Origin: Pseudoxanthomonas sp. F37
GTDB taxonomy: Bacteria; Pseudomonadota; Gammaproteobacteria; Xanthomonadales; Xanthomonadaceae
NCBI RefSeq assembly: GCF_022965755.1
Contig: NZ_CP095187.1
Coordinates: forward strand, 1,798,001 to 1,862,000
DNA: 64,000 bases
Direction: 5' to 3'
In this document: positions 8,075 through 14,745 of the stretch, piece after piece
Layout: each line of letters opens with the position of its first letter
Numbering within the stretch: position 1 is the stretch's first letter
The notes under the pieces: generated by a model
Database searches by the model: none
Told to the model about the DNA's origin: nothing
The model's input: the letters and a program-made list of their open reading frames with translations, nothing else
Program-made: the position numbers and the translations under genes

Positions 8075-9036
8075 CACTGGACTCCTTCATGGACCTGGGG
8101 CGCCGGCGGCGCTCCGGGCATGGACGTCGCGGCATGGGCCGGCAGCGGCGGCAGCGAGATCACTGACGGCGGAGCGACGGCTTCTCCCCCCACATGCAAT
8201 TCCGGTGCCGGACCGCCCGGGCTGGCCAGGATGATCAGCAGCACGCGGCGGTTGGCGTTGCGGCCCTCATCGCTGGCGTTGTCGGCGATGGGCCTGAACT
8301 CGCCGTAGCCGATCATGGCCAGCCGCTCCGGCGGGATTCCGTCGCGGACGAACAGGTGCACCACGCTGGCGGCGCGCGCGGACGACAGTTCCCAGTTGGA
8401 GGGGAACTGCGCGGTCCGGATCGGGCGGTCGTCGGTATAACCCTCCACCCGCACCGAGTTGGGCACTCCGGCCAGCACCGTGGCCAGCTTGCCGACGGTT
8501 TCCTGGGCCTTGGGATCCAGCGTGGCCGATCCGGTGGCAAACAGGATGTCGCTGTTGATCTGCACCTCCAGCCACAGCGTGGAACGCTTGATGGTGACCA
8601 GCTTCTCGTCGATCAGCGGCGCCAGTGCGCGCTCCAGGTCGTCGGCGATGCGCTTGAGCTCGCCCTGCGCGTTCTGCAGGCCCTTGGCGTCCAGCGACAT
8701 GTTCATCTGCGAGGCCATCGCCGCCAGCAGGGTGACGTTGGGCGAGGGCGAGGGCGCGGACGGCCCCTGCTTGGCCCCGGACTTGATGGGCGAGGGGCGG
8801 TCGAAGTCCGCGCCCTGCAACTGGTGGTTGCCCACCTGCACCGGATTGATCGTGCGCGGCGCGCCGCCGAAGGCCGCGGTCAGCGCGTCGGCCATCACCC
8901 GGTACTTGCCCTCGTTGACGGTGGAGATGGCGTACATCACCACGAAGAAGGCGAGCAGCAGGGTCATCAGGTCGGCGTAGGGGATCGCCCACGCTTCGTG
9001 GTTGGTGTGCTCCTCGTGCTTGTGCCGCCGCGCCAT
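8074..9036 (-). CDS. motD: Flagellar stator subunit MotD (MotB-like)
   Basis: Peptidoglycan-anchoring half of an ion-driven stator, 320 residues. A short basic N-terminus, then PYADLMTLLLAFFVVMYA, with the ion-binding Asp22 in the single membrane helix. A plug/linker region follows, then an OmpA-like domain at about 150-275 (SDILFATGSATLDP, VRVEGYTDDRP, WELSSARAASV, GRNANRRV). The last ~45 residues are Pro/Ala-rich. It lies 12 bases after motC. Pairing with MotC and the neighbouring parC fit the MotCD stator of Pseudomonas rather than MotAB. Confidence 0.95.
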   Translation of the reverse strand: MARRHKHEEHTNHEAWAIPYADLMTLLLAFFVVMYAISTVNEGKYRVMADALTAAFGGAPRTINPVQVGNHQLQGADFDRPSPIKSGAKQGPSAPSPSPNVTLLAAMASQMNMSLDAKGLQNAQGELKRIADDLERALAPLIDEKLVTIKRSTLWLEVQINSDILFATGSATLDPKAQETVGKLATVLAGVPNSVRVEGYTDDRPIRTAQFPSNWELSSARAASVVHLFVRDGIPPERLAMIGYGEFRPIADNASDEGRNANRRVLLIILASPGGPAPELHVGGEAVAPPSVISLPPLPAHAATSMPGAPPAPQVHEGVQ

Positions 9037-9048
9037 GGTCGCTCCGGC

Positions 9049-9789
9049 TCAGTGCAGGAAGCCGGCCAGCTTGGCCTCGATGTTGCGCGGGTTCTCGCCC
9101 TGCGCGATGGCGATCAGGCCCTCGATGATCATCTCCTGTTCGCGGCTGCGTCCGCCGATCACGCTTTTCAGCTTGCTGGCGATGGGCAGGAAGAACAGGT
9201 TGGCCGAGGCGATGCCGTAGATGGTCGCGGTGAACGCCGCCGCGATGCCGTGGCCCAGCTTGCTGGGGTCGGCCAGGTTCTTCATCACCGCGATCAGGCC
9301 GAACACCGCGCCGATGATGCCCAGCGTGGGGGCATACACGCCCATGGCCTCGAACACCTTGGCGGCCGCCAGGTCCTGGTGCTCCTGGCCGTTGAGATCG
9401 ATCTCCATCATGTGCCGGATCGCTTCCGGCTCCACGCCGTCCACCAGCATCTGCAGGCCCTTCTTCAGGAACGGGTCGTCCTGCTGGCCGACCAGCGGCT
9501 CCAGGCCCAGCAGGCCCTGCTTGCGGGCGATGTTGCTCCAGTCCACGATCTCGGCGATCAGCGCCTCGCCGTCGTTGCCCGGCGGGCGGATCACCCAGCG
9601 GGCGATGGACAGGGCGCGCTTGAACACCGGCGGCGGCGTATGCACCAGGATCGCGGCGACGGTGCCCAGGATCACGATGACGAAGGCCGCCGACGACCAC
9701 AGCGACGACAGGCCCGCGCCCTTGAGGATGCTGCCACCGACCAGCGCGACCAGTGCCAGCAGGAGTCCGATGAGGCTGAAGATGTCCAT
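9049..9789 (-). CDS. motC: Flagellar stator subunit MotC (MotA-like)
   Basis: Inner-membrane stator subunit of 246 residues with four helices (near 1-20, 30-50, 145-170 and 180-200). The cytoplasmic loop contains the GNDGEALIAEIVDW and KGLQMLVDG segments of the family. The start MDIFSLIGLLLALVALVGG places the first helix at the N-terminus, as in all MotA proteins, so a later start is not possible. No Shine-Dalgarno sequence precedes it, and a sigma-28 promoter ends only 8 bases before the ATG, so the mRNA may be leaderless. Confidence 0.95.
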   Translation of the reverse strand: MDIFSLIGLLLALVALVGGSILKGAGLSSLWSSAAFVIVILGTVAAILVHTPPPVFKRALSIARWVIRPPGNDGEALIAEIVDWSNIARKQGLLGLEPLVGQQDDPFLKKGLQMLVDGVEPEAIRHMMEIDLNGQEHQDLAAAKVFEAMGVYAPTLGIIGAVFGLIAVMKNLADPSKLGHGIAAAFTATIYGIASANLFFLPIASKLKSVIGGRSREQEMIIEGLIAIAQGENPRNIEAKLAGFLH

Positions 9790-9797
9790 GTGCTGAT

Positions 9798-9824
9798 CTA
9801 TCGGCCCGATGCAGGGGGACTTGA
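9798..9824 (-). promoter_or_regulatory. Sigma-28 (FliA) promoter of motC, giving a leaderless mRNA
   Basis: Minus strand reads TCAA-N15-GCCGATAG. The -10 element ends at 9798 and the motC ATG begins at 9789, so a start 6-9 bases downstream falls at or within three bases of the ATG. Confidence 0.7.
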
Positions 9825-9885
9825 GGTGTGCCACTTGCAGGAGCGGGGTGAGTCGCGACCGCGATCACTCCCGGCCCACCCCATC

Positions 9886-9958
9886 TGTAGGAGCGCCCTC
9901 GGGCGCGATGCTTTTGTCCCTGCGACACAAGAGCATCGCGCCCGAGGGCGCTCCTACA
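9886..9958. repeat. GTAGGAGCGCCC palindromic repeat, copy 1
   Basis: A perfect 27-bp inverted repeat (arms 9886-9912 and 9932-9958) around a 19-base loop, just downstream of cheA2 on the minus strand. A relative on one arm (GAGTCGCGACCGCGA) lies at 9850-9865. It belongs to a family also seen at 13043 and 33541 and resembles REP-type intergenic elements. Confidence 0.9.
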
Positions 9959-9979
9959 GGGAAACGGCGGCCAGATTCG

Positions 9980-11740
9980 TCACGCCGTCGCGCGCAGGCC
10001 GTCCACGTCCAGGATCAGCGCCATGCGGCCGTCGCCGATCAGGGTGGCGCCGGCGTAGCCGGGCAGGCCGCGCACGGCGCGCGGCAGCGGCTTGATGACC
10101 ACTTCCTCGCGGCCGCGCACCTGGTCCACGATCAGGCCGAAGCGCTGTTCGCCCATCTGCAGCACCACGATGGTCAGCAGGGGCGCCATCACCGGGTCCA
10201 CGCGCAACCACTGGCGCAGGTCGACCAGCGGCAGGGTATGGCTCTGGCGGTCGAGTACGGCCTGGCCATCGAACCAGCGCAGGCTTTCGGACGGTGCGTG
10301 CAGCACTTCCATCACGCGCGCCAGCGGCAGGGCGTAGACCGGGTCGCCGGCCTGCACCAGCAGGGTGGGCAGGATGGCCAGCGTCAGCGGCACGCGGATG
10401 ACGAAGCGGCTGCCGCGGCCCACGTCGGAGTGGATGGTGATCTGCCCGCTGAGTTCGCGGATGCGCGACTGCACCACGTCCATGCCGACGCCCCGGCCCG
10501 AGATGTCGGTGACCTCGGCCTTGGTGGAGAAGCCGGGCAGGAAGATCAGCTGCAGGCATTCGTCGTGGGACAGGCGTGCGGCGGCCTCGGGATCGATCAG
10601 GCCCTTCTCCAGCGCCTTGGCGCGCAGCCGCTCGGGGTCGATGCCGGCGCCATCGTCGCGGATCTCGATGGTGACGAAATCGCCTTCCTGCTGCGCCGAC
10701 AGGCGCACGTGGCCGGCACGCGGCTTGCTGCAGGCCTCGCGCAGGCTGGGCACTTCGACACCGTGGTCGATCGCGTTGCGCACCAGGTGCACCAGCGGGT
10801 CGGCCAAGGCTTCCACCAGGTTGCGGTCCAGTTCGGTATCGGCACCGACCAGTTCCAGGTCGACTTCCTTCTGCAGCTGGCGGGCGACATCGCGCGCCAC
10901 CTTGGGGAAACGCGAGAACACCTTGCCGACCGGCTGCATGCGCGTGCGCATGACTGCGGTCTGCAGGCGCGCGGTGGCGATGTCCAGGCCGCTGACGGCG
11001 CGGTCCAGCTCCTCGTCGCGGATGCGCGCGCGCAGTGTCTTCAGGCGGTTGCGCGACAGCACCAGCTCGCCGACCAGGTTGACGATGGCATCCAGCCGCT
11101 TGGTGTCCACGCGGATGGTCTGTTCGGTTTCGCCACCGGCCTTGCCGGCCGGCTTGCCGGGAGGCGGGGGTGCAGGCCTGGGCGCGGGTTGCGGACGGGG
11201 CGCCGGTGCGGGCGAGGGGGCCGCCACCGCGGTCGGCACGCCGTCGCCGTGCAGCTGGTCCAGCAGTGCCTCGAACTCGTCGTCCGAGATCAGGTCATCG
11301 GCAGGCGGGGCGGCGGCGCCCGGCACGGACGCCGTGGCCGGTTTCGGCACGGGTGCGGCATGGCCCTGCACGTCGAACTGATCGATCAGCATCTGCGGCG
11401 CATGCGGCGGGTCTTCGCCGGCGCCGACGGCGTCGAGCATCTGCTGCAGCCAGTCCAGCGACTGCTGGGCGGCATCGAAATGCTGCGGCTCCAGCGTCGC
11501 CTGGCCGGCGCGCACCAGGCCCAGGGTCTCTTCGGCCGCATGGCACAGGTTGACCATGGCCTGGATGCCCAGGAAGCCCGCGCCGCCCTTGAGCGTGTGG
11601 AAGCCGCGGAACACCGCGTTGAGCTGCTGGCTGTCGGACGGGTCCTGTTCCAGCGTGACCAGCTGTTCGCCCAGCCGGTCGAGGATCTCCTGCGCTTCGA
11701 TCAGGAAGTCGGCGGCGATTTCAGGGGTGACGGCGGACAT
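9980..11740 (-). CDS. cheA: Chemotaxis histidine kinase CheA (system 2, no P2 domain)
   Basis: Kinase of 586 residues. The HPt domain carries His48 (RGFHTLKGGAGFLG). Residues ~105-205 are an Ala/Pro linker holding one acidic motif at 151-170 but no recognisable P2 domain. Dimerisation (VDTKRLDAIVNLVGELVLSRN) begins near 212. The ATPase has HLVRNAIDHGVE, DDGAGID, PGFSTKAEV and GRGVGMDVV, and a CheW-like domain ends the protein. It sits with cheY-cheZ upstream and motCD-parC-parP downstream, the classic polar-flagellum arrangement, and shares the linker motif with ParP. It is therefore probably the kinase of the flagellar array; CheA1 is the extra one. Confidence 0.95.
   Translation of the reverse strand: MSAVTPEIAADFLIEAQEILDRLGEQLVTLEQDPSDSQQLNAVFRGFHTLKGGAGFLGIQAMVNLCHAAEETLGLVRAGQATLEPQHFDAAQQSLDWLQQMLDAVGAGEDPPHAPQMLIDQFDVQGHAAPVPKPATASVPGAAAPPADDLISDDEFEALLDQLHGDGVPTAVAAPSPAPAPRPQPAPRPAPPPPGKPAGKAGGETEQTIRVDTKRLDAIVNLVGELVLSRNRLKTLRARIRDEELDRAVSGLDIATARLQTAVMRTRMQPVGKVFSRFPKVARDVARQLQKEVDLELVGADTELDRNLVEALADPLVHLVRNAIDHGVEVPSLREACSKPRAGHVRLSAQQEGDFVTIEIRDDGAGIDPERLRAKALEKGLIDPEAAARLSHDECLQLIFLPGFSTKAEVTDISGRGVGMDVVQSRIRELSGQITIHSDVGRGSRFVIRVPLTLAILPTLLVQAGDPVYALPLARVMEVLHAPSESLRWFDGQAVLDRQSHTLPLVDLRQWLRVDPVMAPLLTIVVLQMGEQRFGLIVDQVRGREEVVIKPLPRAVRGLPGYAGATLIGDGRMALILDVDGLRATA
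11231..11290 (-). other. Acidic motif in the CheA2 linker
   Basis: Encodes CheA2 residues 151-170, ISDDEFEALLDQLHGDGVPT, in the place where other CheA proteins carry P2. The same motif occurs twice in ParP. Confidence 0.9.
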
Positions 11741-11767
11741 GGGCGGGGCGGGTACCGGTACGGGCGA

Positions 11768-11911
11768 TCAGCGGGAGGAGTCGAGCGGGCGCATCGCGTG
11801 CGCATGGCGGCGGCGCAGGGCGCGGCCTGCGATGACATCGCAGACCAGCAGCACGCCCACGAACAGCAGGAGGACGGGGTGGCGGGGGCGGCGGGCGGTG
11901 GAATCGGTCAT
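11768..11911 (-). CDS. Small single-helix membrane protein (47 aa)
   Basis: Unrecognised protein of 47 residues from the ATG at 11909-11911. Its layout is a basic N-terminus (TARRPRHP), one hydrophobic helix (VLLLFVGVLLVCDVIAG, about 13-29) and an Arg/His-rich tail (RALRRRHAHAMRP). It fills the gap between cheZ and cheA2, 36 bases after cheZ and 27 before cheA2, on the same strand. The helix and the inside-positive ends are strong for so short a frame, but there is no homology evidence. It may be a membrane peptide of the chemotaxis operon or a chance frame. Confidence 0.5.
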   Translation of the reverse strand: MTDSTARRPRHPVLLLFVGVLLVCDVIAGRALRRRHAHAMRPLDSSR

Positions 11912-11947
11912 GGCGGGTCTCCGGTGCCGCGTCGCGCGCCCGCCGGG

Positions 11948-12565
11948 CTACAGGCCCAGGCCGGACAGCAGGTCGTCGGCGTCGTCCTGCGAGAACGCGT
12001 TGCGGTCAAGACCAGCAACGGCCGGACCGGCGAGTTCTGAACCCTTGCCACCGTTCTTTTCCGGTGGCGGCAGCCCCAGCGCGCCGAAGCCTTCGTGCAC
12101 GCGCCGCACGATGCCGGCCACGCGGCGGATGATCTGGCCGGTGAGGTCCTGATAGCTCTGCGCCAGCGCCATCTCCGACAGGCCCTTGCCGATGCTGTCC
12201 ACCAGGGCCGCCTGTGCGGGCGAGAGTTCGGTGCCCTTCAGCTGGGTGGCATAGCCGCGGCACTGTTCGGCCAGGTCCAGGGTCTTGTGGCTGGCCTGCT
12301 CGGTCATCTCCACCACGTGGTCCAGGCGGGCGCAGGCATCGTCGAGCTCGCCCGCGTCGGTGGGGGGCAGTTCGCCCAGGGTCTGCGCCAGTTCGCGCGC
12401 CAGCCGTCCCAGGCCCTGCATCATGGGCTGGGTGCGCCAGGCGGCGATGGCGTCCAGTTCCTGGCGCCAGCCCGCCTCGTCGCCCTGCTCCAGGGCATCG
12501 AGCGCGTGCTGCAGCTTCTCCACCAGGGCCGCCCGGGCGGCACCGACATCGGCGACGGCATTCAT
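11948..12565 (-). CDS. cheZ: CheY-P phosphatase CheZ
   Basis: Helical protein of 205 residues that dephosphorylates CheY. The active-site helix reads AQSYQDLTGQIIRRV, keeping the Asp and Gln that act in catalysis in the family. Before it a long helical hairpin spans about 70-165. The C-terminal tail NAFSQDDADDLLSGLGL (189-205) is the CheY-binding peptide, joined by a Gly/Pro-rich linker. Its ATG overlaps the cheY stop by one base (TGATG), so CheY and CheZ are produced together. Confidence 0.95.
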   Translation of the reverse strand: MNAVADVGAARAALVEKLQHALDALEQGDEAGWRQELDAIAAWRTQPMMQGLGRLARELAQTLGELPPTDAGELDDACARLDHVVEMTEQASHKTLDLAEQCRGYATQLKGTELSPAQAALVDSIGKGLSEMALAQSYQDLTGQIIRRVAGIVRRVHEGFGALGLPPPEKNGGKGSELAGPAVAGLDRNAFSQDDADDLLSGLGL

Positions 12566-12960
12566 CAGGCGGCCGCTCCCAGACGCTCGAAGATCTTGCC
12601 CAGCTTCTCTTCCAGCGTCTGCGCGGTGAACGGCTTGATGATGTAGCCGTTCACGCCGTTCTGCGCGGCTTCGATGATCTGCTCGCGCTTGGCTTCGGCG
12701 GTGACCATCAGCACCGGCAGGGTCTTGAAGCGCTCGTCGGCGCGGATGGCCTTCAGCAGCTCGATGCCGGTCATGCCCGGCATGTTCCAGTCGGTGACCA
12801 CGAAGTCGAAGCTGCCCTGCGCCAGCGCGGTCAGCGCGGTGCTGCCGTCATCGGCCTCGGCGGTATTCGTATAGCCCAGGTCGTTGAGCAGGTTCTTGAT
12901 GATGCGGCGCATGGTGGAGAAATCGTCCACGATCAGGATGCGCATGTTCTTGTTGGTCAC
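12565..12960 (-). CDS. cheY: Chemotaxis response regulator CheY (flagellar switch)
   Basis: Receiver domain of 131 residues that binds FliM when phosphorylated. Asp12/Asp13 ([10 protein letters not shown]), Asp57 (VVTDWNMPG), Thr (LMVTAEA) and Lys (YIIKPF) are all present, at the spacing of E. coli CheY. The GTG at 12958-12960 is chosen because GGAGC lies five bases upstream and the length matches; an ATG five codons later is possible. A sigma-28 promoter lies in the gap to fliA, so cheY-cheZ can be made independently of the flhB operon. Confidence 0.95.
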   Translation of the reverse strand: MTNKNMRILIVDDFSTMRRIIKNLLNDLGYTNTAEADDGSTALTALAQGSFDFVVTDWNMPGMTGIELLKAIRADERFKTLPVLMVTAEAKREQIIEAAQNGVNGYIIKPFTAQTLEEKLGKIFERLGAAA

Positions 12961-12999
12961 GGGTGCTCCGGTGTTGCGTGGACGGTGGGTCTGGTGGCG

Positions 13000-13026
13000 G
13001 TATCGGCCGGGGCCGGGAAATGTTTA
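13000..13026 (-). promoter_or_regulatory. Sigma-28 (FliA) promoter of cheY-cheZ
   Basis: Minus strand reads TAAA-N15-GCCGATAC, one base from consensus. The transcript would start near 12994, about 34 bases before the cheY GTG. It lies directly behind the fliA gene. Confidence 0.82.
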
Positions 13027-13042
13027 GGGGGTTGCATGCCTT

Positions 13043-13113
13043 GTAGGAGCGCCCTGGGGCGCGTGCTTTCCGATCCGCGCAAGCAAGAGCATCGCGCCCC
13101 AGGGCGCTCCTAC
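13043..13113. repeat. GTAGGAGCGCCC palindromic repeat, copy 2
   Basis: Arms 13043-13066 and 13089-13113 pair with one or two mismatches around a loop of about 22 bases. It lies just after the fliA stop on the minus strand and before the cheY promoter, where it could act as a terminator or mRNA-stabilising hairpin. Confidence 0.85.
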
Positions 13114-13117
13114 CGGG

Positions 13118-13870
13118 TCATGGTTCGTCGTCGAGCCCCGCGTCCGCCTTCTCGAACACCTGCAGGCGGCCGCGCAGGCGCACCATCGCCTGGCCATGGA
13201 TCTGGCAGACGCGCGACTCGCTGACGCCGAGCACGGCACCGATCTCCTTCAGGTTCAGTTCCTGCTCGTAGTACATCGACAGCACCAGTTGCTCGCGCTC
13301 GGGCAGCTGGCCGATGGCCTTGACCAGTTGCTGGCGGAACTCGCTGCGCTCCAGGTGCTGCTGGGGCGACGGACCGCCGGTACGGGTGGTATTGGGCTCG
13401 CCATGGTCGTCGATGTGCGATTCCAGGCTCAGCACCTGCCCGCGCGCGGCGTCTTCCATCAGGCGCAGGTATTCGGGCAGCGGCATCTCCATGGCGCTGG
13501 CCACTTCGGTGGCGATGGCGGCGCGGCCGGTGCGCTGTTCGATCTCGCGCACGGTGGCGGCGGCCTGGCGGGCGCGGCGATGCACCGACCGCGGCACCCA
13601 GTCGCCCCGGCGGATCTCGTCGATCATCGAGCCGCGGATGCGGATGGACGCATAGGTCTCGAACGAAGCCCCCTGTTCGGCGTCGTAGCTGCGCGAGGCT
13701 TCCAGCAGGCCGATCATGCCGGCCTGGATCAGGTCGTCGATTTCCACGCTGGCCGGCAGGCGGGCGGCCAGATGGTGGGCGATGCGGCGCACCAGGTCGG
13801 CATGCTGGGCGATGACGTCGTTGGCGGCGGTGCGCTGGACCGCGCGGTACTGGGCGGCGGCGGTGTTCAT
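13118..13870 (-). CDS. fliA: Flagellar sigma factor FliA (sigma-28)
   Basis: RNA polymerase sigma factor of 250 residues for late flagellar and chemotaxis genes. Region 2 is recognisable (VEIDDLIQAGMIGLLEASRSYD, FETYASIRIRGSMIDEIRR), region 3 follows, and region 4 is LPEREQLVLSMYYEQELNLKEIGAVLGVSESRV (helix-turn-helix near 205-230). The ATG overlaps the flhG stop (ATGA). It is the last gene of flhB-flhA-flhF-flhG-fliA. Six matching promoters are visible in this window, all on the minus strand. Confidence 0.97.
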   Translation of the reverse strand: MNTAAAQYRAVQRTAANDVIAQHADLVRRIAHHLAARLPASVEIDDLIQAGMIGLLEASRSYDAEQGASFETYASIRIRGSMIDEIRRGDWVPRSVHRRARQAAATVREIEQRTGRAAIATEVASAMEMPLPEYLRLMEDAARGQVLSLESHIDDHGEPNTTRTGGPSPQQHLERSEFRQQLVKAIGQLPEREQLVLSMYYEQELNLKEIGAVLGVSESRVCQIHGQAMVRLRGRLQVFEKADAGLDDEP

Positions 13871-14745
13871 GCGGCCACCCCGCGCTGGATCAGGCGTTCC
13901 ACGAAGAATTCCACGTTGCCGCGGGCGCCGACCGGGGGCTGCCAGCGGGCGGTGGTGCGTGCGATTTCGGCGATGGCGCGCGCCGACGGGCTGCCCGGGT
14001 AGGCCTTGACCACGGCCTGCTGGCGCTGCACGGCGCGCCGCAGCCAGTCGTCCTGCGGCACGGCGCCCAGGTAATGCAGGGCCACGTCGCCGAGGAAGCG
14101 CTCGCAGACGCGGGCGAGCTTTTCGTACAGCTTCCGGCCTTCGTTGGGGTCGCGCACCATGTTGGCGATCACGTGCACGCGGTCCAGCCCGCGCTCGCGC
14201 GCCAGCACCTTGATCAGGGCGTAGGCGTCGGTGATCGAGGCCGGCTCGTCGCAGACCACCACCACGGTGTCCTGCGCGGCCTGGCAGAAGGTCAGCACGC
14301 TGTCGGTGATGCCGGCGGCGGTGTCGACCACCATCACGTCGAGTGCGCGCTGCAGTTCGGAGAACACGTTGACCAGGCCCACGTGTTCGGCCGGCGTCAG
14401 TTCGGCCATGTGGCGGAAACCCGACGAGGCCGGCACCACCATCAGGCCCTCGGGGCCCTCCAGCAGGACGTCTTCCAGTTGGCAGCGACCGGCGACCAGG
14501 TCGGCGAGGGTGAACTTGGGCGACAGGCCCAGCAGCACGTCCACGTTGGCCAGGCCCAGGTCGGCGTCCATCAGCAGCGTGCGCTTGCCCATCTCGGCCA
14601 GCGAGACCGCCAGGTTCACGGACACGTTGGTCTTGCCCACGCCGCCCTTGCCGCCGGTCACGGCGATGACGCGCACGGGATGGAAGGCCCCGGGGAGAGG
14701 CGGCGTGCTGCGGGGATTGGTCTGCAGCAGGGGATCAGGCGACAT
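13867..14745 (-). CDS. flhG: Flagellar number regulator FlhG (FleN), MinD-like ATPase
   Basis: MinD/ParA-family ATPase of 292 residues that limits flagellar number and, in relatives, antagonises FleQ and acts with FlhF. Deviant Walker A GGKGGVGKTN lies at 31-40, followed by LLMDADLGLANVDVLLGL and VMVVDTAAGITDSV. The start MSPDPLLQ at 14743-14745 overlaps the end of flhF by 11 bases; a longer frame would run inside flhF. The N-terminus before the P-loop lacks a DQAxxLR FlhF-activating motif, as I recall for Pseudomonas FleN. Confidence 0.95.
   Translation of the reverse strand: MSPDPLLQTNPRSTPPLPGAFHPVRVIAVTGGKGGVGKTNVSVNLAVSLAEMGKRTLLMDADLGLANVDVLLGLSPKFTLADLVAGRCQLEDVLLEGPEGLMVVPASSGFRHMAELTPAEHVGLVNVFSELQRALDVMVVDTAAGITDSVLTFCQAAQDTVVVVCDEPASITDAYALIKVLARERGLDRVHVIANMVRDPNEGRKLYEKLARVCERFLGDVALHYLGAVPQDDWLRRAVQRQQAVVKAYPGSPSARAIAEIARTTARWQPPVGARGNVEFFVERLIQRGVAA

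Noticed and set aside
6273..8135. A 620-residue fusion of a basic N-terminal region with the ParP protein
   Set aside because: The N-terminal half lies out of frame inside parC. The parC stop and parP start overlap as ATGA, and parC itself is complete.
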